From assembly GCF_007097205.2 (NCBI RefSeq), contig NZ_VJYK02000002.1, forward strand, positions 1 through 59,122: DNA of 59,122 bases, written 5' to 3'. The stretch is from Streptomyces alkaliterrae (lineage in GTDB: Bacteria > Actinomycetota > Actinomycetes > Streptomycetales > Streptomycetaceae). How positions within the stretch are numbered: position 1 is the first letter of the stretch; every line of letters starts with the position of its first letter. The notes under the pieces were generated by a model that ran no database searches, was not told the origin of the DNA, and was given only the letters and a program-made list of their open reading frames with translations. Below are positions 46,848 to 57,151 of the stretch, in pieces. A program made the position numbers and the translations under genes.

Positions 46848-47978
46848 TCAGCGACCGTTGAAAGCGTCCTTCAGCCGGGAGAACAGACCCTGCTGACCGG
46901 GCTGGAACTGGCCCAGCGGCCGCTCCTCGCCCCGCAGCTTCGCCAGCCGCCGCAGCAGCTCCTCCTGCTCGGCGTCGAGCTTCGCCGGCGTCTGCACCTC
47001 CACGTGCACGATGAGGTCGCCGCGCCCGTTGCCGCGCAGATGCGTCACGCCCCGACCGTGCAGCGGAATCGACTGACCGGACTGGGTACCGGGCCGGATG
47101 TCGACCTCCTCCAGCCCGTCCAGCGTCTCCAGCGGACACTTGGTGCCGAGCGCGGCGGCCGTCATCGGGATCGTCACCGTGCAGTGCAGATCGTCGCCGC
47201 GGCGCTGGAACACCGAGTGCGGCTTCTCGTGGATCTCCACGTAGAGGTCGCCCGCGGGGCCGCCTCCGGGGCCGACCTCGCCCTCACCGGCCAGCTGGAT
47301 GCGCGTGCCGTTGTCCACACCCGCCGGGATCTTCACCGTCAGCGTACGGCGCGAGCGGACCCGCCCGTCACCGGCGCACTCCGGGCACGGCGTCGGCACG
47401 ACCGTGCCGAAGCCCTGGCACTGCGGGCACGGCCGGGAGGTCATGACCTGGCCGAGGAAGGAACGCGTGACCTGCGAGACCTCACCGCGGCCCCGGCACA
47501 TGTCACACGTCTGGGCGGAGGTGCCGGGCGCGGCGCCCTCACCGGTGCACGTGGTGCAGACGGTGGCGGTGTCGACCTGGATCTCCTTCGTGGTGCCGAA
47601 CGCGGCCTCCTCCAGCTCGATGTCGAGCCGGATCATCGCGTCCTGCCCGCGCCGGGTGCGCGAACGCGGACCGCGCTGGGCGGCGGTGCCGAAGAACGCG
47701 TCCATGATGTCGGAGAAGTTGCCGAAGCCCGCTCCGGCGCCGAACCCGGCTCCGGCGGCGCCGCCGGCCGGATCGCCGCCCAGGTCGTAGACCTGCTTCT
47801 TCTGCGGGTCGGAGAGCACCTCGTAGGCGGTGTTGATCTCCTTGAACCGCTCCTGCGTCTTCGGGTCCGGGTTGACGTCCGGGTGCAGCTCGCGCGCCAG
47901 TCGGCGGAAGGCCTTCTTGATCTCGGCCTGCGAGGCGTCCCGCTGAAGTCCCAGGATCGCGTAGTAGTCCGTCGCCAC
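46848..47978 (-). CDS. dnaJ: Chaperone DnaJ (second, HrcA-linked copy)
   Basis: 376 residues. Hsp70 co-chaperone. J domain with ELHPDVN (HPD at residues 32-34), a Gly/Phe-rich region (GGAAGAGFGAGAGFGNFSDIMDAFFG), four CxxCxGxG zinc repeats (CTTCTGEG, CDMCRGRG, CPQCQGFG, CPECAGDG; about 139-210) and the C-terminal substrate domain. All features of a type I DnaJ are present. The start is GTG, abutting the hrcA stop (TAAGTG), with GCGGAG inside hrcA acting as ribosome binding site. It is co-transcribed with hrcA and thus under the CIRCE operator at 49038. Actinobacteria have another dnaJ with dnaK-grpE-hspR; this is the second copy (knowledge). Confidence 0.95.
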   Translation of the reverse strand: MATDYYAILGLQRDASQAEIKKAFRRLARELHPDVNPDPKTQERFKEINTAYEVLSDPQKKQVYDLGGDPAGGAAGAGFGAGAGFGNFSDIMDAFFGTAAQRGPRSRTRRGQDAMIRLDIELEEAAFGTTKEIQVDTATVCTTCTGEGAAPGTSAQTCDMCRGRGEVSQVTRSFLGQVMTSRPCPQCQGFGTVVPTPCPECAGDGRVRSRRTLTVKIPAGVDNGTRIQLAGEGEVGPGGGPAGDLYVEIHEKPHSVFQRRGDDLHCTVTIPMTAAALGTKCPLETLDGLEEVDIRPGTQSGQSIPLHGRGVTHLRGNGRGDLIVHVEVQTPAKLDAEQEELLRRLAKLRGEERPLGQFQPGQQGLFSRLKDAFNGR

Positions 47979-48995
47979 TTATGACTCCGCGAGGATCTGT
48001 CCGACGTAACGTGCCACTGCGCGTACCGCTCCCATCGTTCCCGGATAGTCCATGCGGGTCGGTCCGACCACGCCCAACTTGGCGACTGCCTCGCCGCCGG
48101 AACCGTAACCGACCGAGACCACGGAGGTGGAATTCAGACCTTCGTGAGCATTCTCATGACCGATGCGGACCGTCATGCCCGAGTCGGTCGCCTCGCCGAG
48201 GAGCTTGAGCAGGACCACCTGCTCCTCCAGCGCCTCCAGTACCGGACGGATGGTCAACGGGAAGTCGTGTCCGAAGCGGGTCAGATTGGCGGTACCGCCG
48301 ATCATCAGCCGCTCCTCGGTGTCCTCGACCAGCGTCTCCAGCAGCGTCGCCAGCACGGCGGAAACCGCGCCCCGGTCGTCCAGGTCGAACGCCTCGGGCA
48401 GGTCCTGCACCAGCTGCGGCACCTCGGCGAAGCGCTGACCGACCACACGGCTGTTCAGCCGGGCGCGCAGATCGGCCACCGACGTCTCACCGATCGGCCC
48501 GGGGCAGTCGACCATTCGCTGCTCCACCCGACCGGTGTCGGTGATCAGGACGAGCATCAGCCTGGCCGGGGCCAGCGCCAGCAGCTCCACGTGCCGCACG
48601 GTCGACCGGGTCAGCGACGGGTACTGCACCACCGCCACCTGCCGGGTCAGCTGCGCCAGCAGCCGCACCGTCCGCCCCACGACGTCGTCGAGGTCGACCG
48701 AGGCCTCCAGGAAGCCCTGGATCGCCCGGCGTTCTGCCGCGCTCAGCGGTTTGACCCCGGCGAGCTTGTCGACGAACAGCCGGTAGCCCTTGTCCGTCGG
48801 TACCCGACCGGCGCTGGTGTGGGGCTGTGCGATGTAGCCCTCCTCCTCCAGCGCGGCCATGTCGTTGCGCACCGTCGCCGGGGAGACCCGCAGATTGTGC
48901 CGCTCGGTGAGCGCCTTGGACCCCACCGGCTCCTCCGTGCCGACGTAGTCCTGGACGATGGCGCGCAGTACCTCCAGCCTGCGTTCACTGAGCAT
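47979..48995 (-). CDS. hrcA: Heat-inducible transcriptional repressor HrcA
   Basis: 338 residues. N-terminal winged helix ([78 protein letters not shown]), followed by the GAF-like dimerisation domain ([32 protein letters not shown] ... [10 protein letters not shown]). It binds CIRCE and represses groE genes and its own operon; GroEL is needed to keep it active (family knowledge). GGAGGTG precedes ATG 48995, and a perfect CIRCE lies 43 bp upstream, indicating autoregulation. Confidence 0.97.
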   Translation of the reverse strand: MLSERRLEVLRAIVQDYVGTEEPVGSKALTERHNLRVSPATVRNDMAALEEEGYIAQPHTSAGRVPTDKGYRLFVDKLAGVKPLSAAERRAIQGFLEASVDLDDVVGRTVRLLAQLTRQVAVVQYPSLTRSTVRHVELLALAPARLMLVLITDTGRVEQRMVDCPGPIGETSVADLRARLNSRVVGQRFAEVPQLVQDLPEAFDLDDRGAVSAVLATLLETLVEDTEERLMIGGTANLTRFGHDFPLTIRPVLEALEEQVVLLKLLGEATDSGMTVRIGHENAHEGLNSTSVVSVGYGSGGEAVAKLGVVGPTRMDYPGTMGAVRAVARYVGQILAES

Positions 48996-49037
48996 TCCTG
49001 CGCACCTCCGTCCGGCCTGCGTTCAAGCCTCACGATT

Positions 49038-49064
49038 CTGGCACTCACCACCGCTGAGTGCCAG
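49038..49064. promoter_or_regulatory. CIRCE operator of hrcA-dnaJ
   Basis: CTGGCACTC-N9-GAGTGCCAG is a perfect inverted repeat with the exact 9-9-9 architecture of CIRCE, the HrcA binding site, placed directly upstream of hrcA. Confidence 0.96.
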
Positions 49065-49205
49065 CCTTCCCCCAGCAAGTGTACGGCCGGGTACCACACG
49101 CCCGGCAAGGCGCCCGGCCTGTCGGAAGCGCGCGCGTGCTCGCCGGGCCGGCCTTCCACGGCGGTGTGCCGGCCGGGCCGCCGGGCGGGGGTTCGACAGG
49201 CGCGC

Positions 49206-49211
49206 TAGCGT
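49206..49211 (+). promoter_or_regulatory. -10 hexamer TAGCGT, leaderless start of the MBL gene
   Basis: TAGCGT is followed by 6 nt and ATG 49218; no ribosome binding site. Confidence 0.55.
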
Positions 49212-49217
49212 CGCGTC

Positions 49218-49949
49218 ATGGACAGCGGCAGGAACAGTGGCGGGGAAGAGAGCGGCTGGGAAGTGCTCGCACCGGGAGTGGTGCGCCGACGGATGCCCGG
49301 CTGGGACGAGACCGTCGGGGCCGTGGCCGGCACCGAGGGCCTGCTGGTCGTCGACACCGGCGCCTGCCTGCGGGAGGGCGCGGGGCTGCGGCGCGACCTG
49401 GAACGGAGGTTCGGGCGGCGCCCCACGCACGTCGCGCTCACCCACCCGCACTTCGACCACGTACTGGGCACGGCCGCCTTCGCCGGGGTGGAGGTGTACG
49501 CGGCCGTCGGCTCCGACCGGCTGCTCCGGAAGGGCGCCGAGGAACTGCGCGCCGACGCCGTCCGGCACGGCCTGACGCCCGAGGAGGCCACCGAGGCCGT
49601 GGACGTCCTCGTGGTGCCGCACCACCAGGTGAGCGGCGAGATCACCCTGCGGCTGGGCGACCGGGAGGTCCTGCTGGCGAACGTCGGCCCCGGACACACC
49701 GGCCACGACCTGGTCGTCCTCGTCCCCGGCCGCCCCCACGTGGTGTTCTGCGGCGACCTCGTCGAGGAGTCCGGCGAACCGCAGGCCGGCTCCGACGCCC
49801 ACCCCGCCCGCTGGCCGGAGGCGCTGGACCGGCTGCTCGCGCTCGGCGGCCCGGACGCCCGCTACGTGCCGGGACACGGCGCGGTGGTGGACGCCGACTT
49901 CGTCCGGGCCCAACGCGAGGACCTGGCACGCCGGTTCACCACCGGCTGA
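49218..49949 (+). CDS. MBL-fold metallo-hydrolase
   Basis: 243 residues of the metallo-beta-lactamase superfamily: GTEGLLVVDTGACLREGAGLRRDLERRFGRRPTHVALTHPHFDHVLGTAAF (H-x-H-x-D-H metal motif at about residues 75-80), VGPGHTGHDLVVLVPGRPHVVFCGDLVEES (second His and Asp) and YVPGHGAVVDADFVRAQREDL (last His). All metal ligands are present. Substrate unknown: family members act on lactams, thioesters, phosphodiesters and lactones. It is divergent from hrcA and has a leaderless start. Confidence 0.88.
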   Translation: MDSGRNSGGEESGWEVLAPGVVRRRMPGWDETVGAVAGTEGLLVVDTGACLREGAGLRRDLERRFGRRPTHVALTHPHFDHVLGTAAFAGVEVYAAVGSDRLLRKGAEELRADAVRHGLTPEEATEAVDVLVVPHHQVSGEITLRLGDREVLLANVGPGHTGHDLVVLVPGRPHVVFCGDLVEESGEPQAGSDAHPARWPEALDRLLALGGPDARYVPGHGAVVDADFVRAQREDLARRFTTG

Positions 49950-49986
49950 GCGCCGACCGGTACCGGCCGCACAGCCGGGGCTGGCG

Positions 49987-49992
49987 CAGAAT
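49987..49992 (+). promoter_or_regulatory. -10-like hexamer CAGAAT before the DUF3097 gene
   Basis: CAGAAT is followed by 7 nt and ATG 50000, supporting the second ATG as the start of a leaderless message. Confidence 0.4.
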
Positions 49993-49999
49993 GTCGGGC

Positions 50000-50875
50000 A
50001 TGCGCAGCGAACCCTTCCGCCCCTCCCGCGACTACCGACCGGACCTCACCCCGCCGTGGAAACGCGACACCCCGGCCCCCGAGGTGCCGGCCGAGGCCGG
50101 GCTGGTCGTCGAGGAGGTCGGCACCGGCTACTGCGGTGCGGTGGTGCGCTGCGAGAAAACCGCCGAGGGGCCTACCGTCACCCTGGAGGACCGCTTCGGC
50201 AAGCACCGCGTCTTCCCGCTCACCCCGCGCGGCTTCCTGCTCGAAGGGCGACCAGTCACCCTCGTCCGACCCCGCCCCGACCGGCCGGTGACCGGGCAGC
50301 GGACCACCCCCGGCGGCCGACCGCTGACCGCCTCCGGCTCCCTCGCCGTACCCGGGGCACGCGCCCGGGTGGCACGCGCCGGACGGATCTACGTCGAGGG
50401 CCGGCACGACGCCGAGCTGGTGGAGAAGGTCTGGGGCGACGACCTGCGCCTCGAGGGTGTGGTCGTGGAGTACCTGGAGGGCGTCGACGACCTTCCGGCG
50501 ATCGTCCGCGAGTTCGGACCCGCACCCGACGCCCGGCTCGGGGTGCTGGTGGACCACCTCGTCCCCGGCTCCAAGGAGTCGCGGATCGCCGCACAGGTCG
50601 GCGGCGAGGACGTGCTGGTCGTCGGCCACCCGTTCGTCGACGTGTGGGAGGCCGTCAAACCGGCCGCGCTGGGCATCCCGGCCTGGCCCACCGTGCCCCG
50701 CGGTCAGGACTGGAAGACCGGCGTCTGCCGGGCGCTCGGCTGGGGGGAGAACACCGGCGCGGCCTGGCGGCGGGTGCTGGGGGCGGTCTCCAGCTACCGG
50801 GACCTGCGGCCCGAGCTGCTGGGCGCGGTGGAACGACTGATCGACCACGTCACGGTCGGGCCAGGAGCGCCGTGA
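50000..50875 (+). CDS. DUF3097 family protein
   Basis: 291 residues of an actinobacterial family of unknown function. An N-terminal beta-rich part (GLVVEEVGTGYCGAVVRCEKTAEGPTVTLEDRFGKHRVFPLTPRGFLLEGRPVTLVRP) is followed by a Toprim-like segment: ARAGRIYVEGRHDAELVEKVWGDDLRLEGVVVEYLEGVDDLPAIVREFGPAPDARLGVLVDHLVPGSKESRIAAQV, with the acidic E-G-R-x-D-A and L-V-D-H-L positions expected of Toprim domains. This suggests a nucleic-acid enzyme, but no activity is established. It is conserved upstream of hemW in Streptomyces (recollection). An in-frame ATG at 49991 would add MSG. Confidence 0.8.
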   Translation: MRSEPFRPSRDYRPDLTPPWKRDTPAPEVPAEAGLVVEEVGTGYCGAVVRCEKTAEGPTVTLEDRFGKHRVFPLTPRGFLLEGRPVTLVRPRPDRPVTGQRTTPGGRPLTASGSLAVPGARARVARAGRIYVEGRHDAELVEKVWGDDLRLEGVVVEYLEGVDDLPAIVREFGPAPDARLGVLVDHLVPGSKESRIAAQVGGEDVLVVGHPFVDVWEAVKPAALGIPAWPTVPRGQDWKTGVCRALGWGENTGAAWRRVLGAVSSYRDLRPELLGAVERLIDHVTVGPGAP

Positions 50876-50952
50876 CCCCGCCCGGCGGACGCGCGGACGG
50901 GCCCGTCCGGCAGCGGGACGAGCGGGCCGCACCGCCGGCTGTGCCGATACCG

Positions 50953-50958
50953 GACAAT
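50953..50958 (+). promoter_or_regulatory. -10-like hexamer GACAAT, leaderless start of hemW
   Basis: GACAAT is followed by 6 nt and ATG 50965; no ribosome binding site. Confidence 0.45.
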
Positions 50959-50964
50959 GGGCGT

Positions 50965-52197
50965 ATGCCATCCGCACTGCCCGAGGGCGAACCCGTACCC
51001 GACGACGGGTCGCTCCCGCCCGACGCGCTCTCCGGCGCGTCGGGGCGCCCGCTCGCCTTCTACCTGCACGTTCCCTACTGCGCCACACGCTGCGGGTACT
51101 GCGACTTCAACACCTACACCGCCGGCGAGCTGCGCGGCAGCGGCGGAGTCCTCGCCTCCCGGGAGAACTACGCCGACACCCTGATCGACGAGATCCGGCT
51201 GGCCCGCAAGGTGCTCGGCGAGGACCCCCGCCCGGTGGAGAGCGTCTTTGTCGGCGGCGGCACCCCCACACTGCTGCCCGCCGCCGATCTCGGCCGGATG
51301 CTGGCCGCGATCCGTGCCGAGTTCCCGCTGGCCGACGACGCCGAGATCACCACCGAGGCGAACCCCGACTCCGTCGACCCGCGCTACCTGGCCCAGCTGC
51401 GCGCCGCCGGCTTCAACCGGGTCTCCTTCGGCATGCAGAGCGCCCGGCAGCACGTTCTGCGGGTCCTGGACCGCACCCACACGCCCGGCCGGCCCGAGGC
51501 GTGCGTCGCCGAGGCCCGCGCCGCCGGTTTCGACCACGTCAACCTGGACCTGATCTACGGCACCCCCGGTGAGAGCGACGACGACTGGCGGGCCTCCCTG
51601 ACCGCCGCCGTCGAGGCCGGACCCGATCACGTCTCGGCGTACGCACTGATCGTCGAGGAGGGCACCCGGCTCGCCCACCGCATCCGCCGGGGCGAGGTCC
51701 CCGCGACCGACGACGACGTGCACGCCGACCGCTACCTGATCGCCGAGGAGCTGCTGGCCTCGGCCGGATTCGACTGGTACGAGGTGTCGAACTGGGCCAC
51801 CTCGGAGGCGGGCCGCTGCCGGCACAACCTGCTGTACTGGACCGGCGCCGACTGGTGGGGGGCCGGGCCCGGCGCGCACAGCCACGTCGGCGGCGTCCGC
51901 TGGTGGAACGTCAAGCACCCCGCCGCCTACGCGGCCGCCCTCGCCCGTGGCCACAGCCCCGGCGCCGGGCGCGAGGTACTGCAGGCGGAGGACCGGCGCG
52001 TGGAACGCGTCCTGCTCGAACTGCGGCTCGCCGACGGCTGCCCGCTCGACCTGCTGCGGCCGGCCGGCGCCGAGGCCGCCCGCCGGGCCGTGGCCGACGG
52101 GCTGCTCGACGCCGACGCACACGCGTCCGGACGCGCCGCCCTGACCCTGCGCGGGCGACTGCTCGCGGACGCGCTCGTCCGCGACCTGGTGGACTGA
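50965..52197 (+). CDS. hemW: Heme chaperone HemW (radical SAM, HemN-like)
   Basis: 410 residues. Radical SAM protein with the cluster motif CATRCGYC (residues 39-46: C-x3-C-x2-C), VFVGGGTPTLLPAADLGRML, EITTEANPDSVDPRYLAQLRAAGFNRVSFGMQSA and the HemN_C domain. The HemW-specific RHNLLYW motif (HNxxYW, binding heme) is present near residue 292, which separates it from oxygen-independent coproporphyrinogen oxidase HemN. It hands heme to target proteins. It lies upstream of hrcA-dnaJ in many Gram-positive genomes; here it is on the other strand and 2 kb away. It converges on the acyl-CoA ligase gene. Confidence 0.93.
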   Translation: MPSALPEGEPVPDDGSLPPDALSGASGRPLAFYLHVPYCATRCGYCDFNTYTAGELRGSGGVLASRENYADTLIDEIRLARKVLGEDPRPVESVFVGGGTPTLLPAADLGRMLAAIRAEFPLADDAEITTEANPDSVDPRYLAQLRAAGFNRVSFGMQSARQHVLRVLDRTHTPGRPEACVAEARAAGFDHVNLDLIYGTPGESDDDWRASLTAAVEAGPDHVSAYALIVEEGTRLAHRIRRGEVPATDDDVHADRYLIAEELLASAGFDWYEVSNWATSEAGRCRHNLLYWTGADWWGAGPGAHSHVGGVRWWNVKHPAAYAAALARGHSPGAGREVLQAEDRRVERVLLELRLADGCPLDLLRPAGAEAARRAVADGLLDADAHASGRAALTLRGRLLADALVRDLVD

Positions 52198-52220
52198 GGG
52201 CCCGCGGCTTGGCGGGCCGA

Positions 52221-52252
52221 GGGCCGCGGGCCGGCACGCCGGTCCGCGGCCC
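52221..52252. terminator. Bidirectional terminator between hemW and acyl-CoA ligase
   Basis: A 14- to 15-bp GC stem (arms 52221-52235 and 52238-52252, one G-T wobble) with a tight loop between convergent stops. Confidence 0.6.
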
Positions 52253-52258
52253 CGCGCG

Positions 52259-54151
<1,893 letters not shown>

Positions 54152-54183
54152 GACATCCTCCGGGGCCCACTACGTTGCTGGGG

Positions 54184-54199
54184 GGTGACTCACGAGTAA
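54184..54199. promoter_or_regulatory. Near-palindrome GTGACTCACGAGTAAC upstream of the acyl-CoA ligase
   Basis: A 16-bp site with one mismatched pair (G-T-x-ACTC-AC-GAGT-x-AC form) ending 33 bp before the start codon. Operators of the TTACTC...GAGTAA type are used by TetR regulators of fatty-acid genes in actinobacteria (recollection). Confidence 0.5.
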
Positions 54200-54276
54200 C
54201 TCGGTGGCTGATCAGAGTAAGGGCCTCGAGCCCGGGATGTAAGGGGCTGTGGACAAGGCATTTTCTGATCTCTTTA

Positions 54277-54291
54277 CCTACTCAGAGTAGG
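54277..54291. promoter_or_regulatory. Perfect palindrome CCTACTCAGAGTAGG
   Basis: A 15-bp palindrome with a single central base, about 130 bp upstream of the acyl-CoA ligase start. It shares ACTC/GAGT half-sites with the site at 54184; a half-site TCAGAGTAAG lies between them. Confidence 0.5.
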
Positions 54292-54373
54292 CGTGACGGC
54301 ACGTTCGCAGCGTGCAGGCGGGCCGGGCGGACTTCCACGGCGCGGCCGGCGGAGAACAGTGGCGGAAAACGCG

Positions 54374-54402
54374 CGACGGCCGCGCGAACCGCGCGGCCGT
54401 CG
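54374..54402 (-). terminator. lepA terminator
   Basis: A perfect 13-bp stem (54374-54386 with 54390-54402) and a 3-nt loop, 35 bp after the lepA stop, followed on the minus strand by GTTTT. Confidence 0.8.
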
Positions 54403-54436
54403 TGTTCGACATGCGTGTGCTGCTCCGCCCGACGGG

Positions 54437-56338
54437 CTACTTCTTGCCCTTCGCCTCGCCGGAGCTGTCGTCGGTGGAGAGCGCGGCGATGAACGCCTCC
54501 TGGGGGACCTCCACCCGGCCCACGACCTTCATCCGCTTCTTGCCCTCCTTCTGCTTCTCCAGCAGCTTCCGCTTACGGGAGATGTCACCGCCGTAGCACT
54601 TCGCGAGCACGTCCTTGCGGATCGCGCGCACGGTCTCGCGGGCGATGACGCGGGAGCCGATGGCCGCCTGGATCGGCACCTCGAACTGCTGACGCGGGAT
54701 CAACTCCCGCAGCTTGGAGGCCATGCGCACGCCGTACGCGTACGCCTTGTCCTTGTGGACGATCGCCGAGAAGGCGTCGACCTTGTCGCCGTGCAGCAGG
54801 ATGTCGACCTTCACCAGCGCCGCCGACTGCTCACCGGTCGGCTCGTAGTCCAGCGAGGCGTAACCGCGCGTCTTGGACTTCAGCGCGTCGAAGAAGTCGA
54901 AGACGATCTCCGCGAGCGGCAGCGTGTAACGCAGCTCGACGCGGTCCTCGGAGAGGTAGTCCATGCCCTGCAGGGTGCCGCGGCGGTTCTGGCACAGCTC
55001 CATGATCGCGCCGATGAACTCGCTGGGCGCGAGCACCGTCGCGCGCACCACCGGCTCGTGGACTTCCGCGATCTTGCCGGTCGGAAACTCGCTCGGATTG
55101 GTGACGATGTGTTCGACGCCGTCCTCCATGACCACCCGGTAGACCACGTTCGGCGCGGTCGCGATGAGATCCAGGTTGAACTCGCGCTCCAGCCGCTCCC
55201 GGATCACTTCCAGGTGCAGCAGGCCGAGGAAGCCGACCCGGAAACCGAATCCCAGCGCCGCCGACGTCTCCGGCTCGTAGACCAGCGCGGCGTCGTTGAG
55301 CTGGAGCTTGTCGAGCGCGTCCCGCAGCTCCGGGTAGTCCGAACCGTCCAGCGGGTACAGCCCGGAGAACACCATCGGCTTCGGGTCCTTGTACCCGGCC
55401 AGCGCCTCGGTGGCCCCCTTGTGCTGCTGGGTGATCGTGTCGCCCACCTTCGACTGGCGCACGTCCTTCACACCGGTGATGAGATAGCCGACCTCGCCGA
55501 CGGACAGCCCGTCGGCCGGCGTCATCTCCGGCGCGTTCGCCCCGATCTCCAGCAGCTCGTGTGTGGCGCCCGTCGACATCATCTTGATGCGCTCACGCTT
55601 GCCCAGCGTGCCGTCGACGACCTTCACGTACGTGACCACGCCGCGGTAGGCGTCGTAGACGGAGTCGAAGATCATCGCGCGGGCGGGCGCGTCCTTCACG
55701 CCCTCCGGCGGCGGCACCAGGCGCACCACCTCGTCCAGCAGCGCCTCGACGCCCTCACCCGTCTTCGCCGAGACCTTGAGCACGTCCCCCGGCTCGCAAC
55801 CGATCAGGTGCGCCAGCTCGGCGGCGAACTTCTCCGGCTGGGCGGCCGGAAGATCGATCTTGTTGAGCACCGGGATGATCGTGAGGTCGTTCTCCATCGC
55901 CAGGTACAGATTGGCGAGGGTCTGCGCCTCGATGCCCTGCGCCGCGTCCACGAGGAGGATGCAGCCCTCGCAGGCGGCCAGCGAGCGGGACACCTCGTAG
56001 GTGAAGTCGACGTGCCCCGGGGTGTCGATCATGTTCAGGATGTGCGTGGCGTTCTCGCCGCCGGACGTGCTGCCGGACGGCGCCCACGGCATCCGCACCG
56101 CCTGGGACTTGATCGTGATGCCGCGTTCACGCTCGATGTCCATGCGGTCGAGGTACTGGGCGCGCATCTGCCGCTGCTCGACGACACCGGTCAACTGGAG
56201 CATCCGGTCGGCAAGCGTCGACTTGCCGTGGTCGATGTGCGCGATGATGCAGAAGTTGCGAATCAGCGCCGGGTCGGTACGGCTCGGCTCGGGCACGTTC
56301 GATGGGGTCGCGGGCACGCGTGGTCCTGTCGGGGTCAT
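54437..56338 (-). CDS. lepA: Elongation factor 4 (LepA)
   Basis: 633 residues. Translational GTPase, involved in initiation/biogenesis or back-translocation on stalled ribosomes. G1 AHIDHGKS (about residues 33-40), G2 RERGITIK, G3 DTPGHVDF, G4 NKID and G5 SAKTG are intact. EF-G-like domains II, III and V follow, and the LepA-specific C-terminal domain ends with [34 protein letters not shown], then a short acidic/lysine tail. Start ATG 56338. It is divergent from rpsT, an arrangement that is widely conserved in actinobacteria. Confidence 0.97.
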   Translation of the reverse strand: MTPTGPRVPATPSNVPEPSRTDPALIRNFCIIAHIDHGKSTLADRMLQLTGVVEQRQMRAQYLDRMDIERERGITIKSQAVRMPWAPSGSTSGGENATHILNMIDTPGHVDFTYEVSRSLAACEGCILLVDAAQGIEAQTLANLYLAMENDLTIIPVLNKIDLPAAQPEKFAAELAHLIGCEPGDVLKVSAKTGEGVEALLDEVVRLVPPPEGVKDAPARAMIFDSVYDAYRGVVTYVKVVDGTLGKRERIKMMSTGATHELLEIGANAPEMTPADGLSVGEVGYLITGVKDVRQSKVGDTITQQHKGATEALAGYKDPKPMVFSGLYPLDGSDYPELRDALDKLQLNDAALVYEPETSAALGFGFRVGFLGLLHLEVIRERLEREFNLDLIATAPNVVYRVVMEDGVEHIVTNPSEFPTGKIAEVHEPVVRATVLAPSEFIGAIMELCQNRRGTLQGMDYLSEDRVELRYTLPLAEIVFDFFDALKSKTRGYASLDYEPTGEQSAALVKVDILLHGDKVDAFSAIVHKDKAYAYGVRMASKLRELIPRQQFEVPIQAAIGSRVIARETVRAIRKDVLAKCYGGDISRKRKLLEKQKEGKKRMKVVGRVEVPQEAFIAALSTDDSSGEAKGKK

Positions 56339-56454
56339 GGCTTCGGGTCGCTGCTGTCAGCCCCCATGCTCCCATGAGTGGCGCCTCCGAGGCTGATTGG
56401 GAGGCCCCCGCCCCCTCCTGCTACGCTGGGCGACTGCGTCCAATGGACACCCAT

Positions 56455-56491
56455 ACCGCCACTGCGGCGGTGAGCTCCGCCGCTACGGCGG
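56455..56491 (+). promoter_or_regulatory. Twin hairpins in the rpsT leader
   Basis: Two similar small hairpins, ACCGCC-N5-GGCGGT (56455-56471) and CCGCC-N5-GGCGG (56477-56491), lie in the untranslated region before rpsT. A TACGCT hexamer at 56421-56426 could be the -10, giving a leader of about 110 nt. S20 is autoregulated through its leader in other bacteria; here this is only a possibility. Confidence 0.35.
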
Positions 56492-56541
56492 TGGTGACCG
56501 GACGCGAGTCAGCATCCCCGAACCTCCAGAAGGCTTCTTTC

Positions 56542-56808
56542 GTGGCGAACATCAAGTCCCAGATCAAGCGGATCAAGACCAACGAGAAGGCGCGCCAGCG
56601 CAACAAGGCGGTCAAGTCCGAGCTGAAGACCGCGATCCGTCGCGTCCGCGAGGCCGTGGCCGCCGGTGACGCCGAGAAGGCCACCGCCGCCGCGCGCACC
56701 GCCTCCCGCAAGCTCGACAAGGCCACCAGCAAGGGCGTTCTCCACAAGAACAACGCGGCCAACAAGAAGTCGGCCCTCGCCCGCAAGGTCGCCTCGCTCC
56801 AGAAGTGA
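56542..56808 (+). CDS. rpsT: 30S ribosomal protein S20
   Basis: 88 residues, strongly basic and helical: [39 protein letters not shown] ... [33 protein letters not shown], the complete S20 pattern. It binds 16S rRNA at the bottom of the 30S body. The GTG start at 56542 has AGAAGG 8 nt upstream; the open frame reaches further upstream to 56302, but S20 always begins with (M)ANIKS. Lys codons are almost all AAG, as in a highly expressed gene. Confidence 0.98.
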   Translation: MANIKSQIKRIKTNEKARQRNKAVKSELKTAIRRVREAVAAGDAEKATAAARTASRKLDKATSKGVLHKNNAANKKSALARKVASLQK

Positions 56809-57005
56809 TCCCCGGGGCTGGTGCGCCCCGATGCCCGTCAGTCCACGGCTCCCTCTCATCGCCGTGACCGACCGGCCCGGCACCACCGGGCGCCACGCGC
56901 GACACCGTCCGAGCCCTCTACTCGACGGCGCGTGACCCCAACGGACCGGACCCCGTCCACGGGAGTCCGACACAATGCGTGTTGTTCGCCACAGCACTGT
57001 TGCGA

Positions 57006-57032
57006 CGCCCCGGAGGCCCCGCCTCCGGGGCG
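57006..57032 (+). terminator. Hairpin downstream of rpsT
   Basis: CGCCCCGGAGGC pairs with GCCTCCGGGGCG (12 bp, 3-nt loop). It is 197 bp after rpsT with no T tract, so it may end the rpsT transcript. Confidence 0.6.
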
Positions 57033-57050
57033 CTCTGCTGTGTGTGGGCG

Positions 57051-57098
57051 GGGCTTGTCGTAGGCAGGGCTTGTCGTGAACAGGGCTTGTTGTGGACA
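57051..57098. repeat. Three 16-bp tandem repeats (GGGCTTGTCGTGNACA)
   Basis: Three head-to-tail 16-bp units at 57051, 57067 and 57083 with up to three substitutions between units, ending 42 bp before the -10 of the next gene. Confidence 0.9.
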
Positions 57099-57139
57099 GG
57101 CTGTTACCCACCGGCGGCGTCCCCCGGACGCCACACGGG

Positions 57140-57145
57140 TAGGTT
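57140..57145 (+). promoter_or_regulatory. -10 hexamer TAGGTT, leaderless start of the membrane protein gene
   Basis: TAGGTT is followed by 6 nt and ATG 57152; no ribosome binding site. Confidence 0.55.
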
Positions 57146-57151
57146 TGGCCC

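Larger units (their letters stand above)
56809..57151. other. Intergenic region after rpsT
   Basis: 343 bp without a convincing gene. It contains a strong hairpin (57006-57032), a 16-bp tandem repeat (57051-57098) and the -10 of the next gene (57140-57145). Nothing recognised in 56809-57000. Confidence 0.6.

Noticed and set aside
50965..52197. Annotation as oxygen-independent coproporphyrinogen III oxidase (HemN)
   Set aside because: The HNxxYW heme-binding motif and the shorter N-terminus indicate HemW instead.
54248..54256. TGTGGACAA, a perfect DnaA box complement
   Set aside because: A single copy; an origin needs many clustered boxes and dnaA/dnaN nearby. Another near-match at 57092 is part of a tandem repeat.
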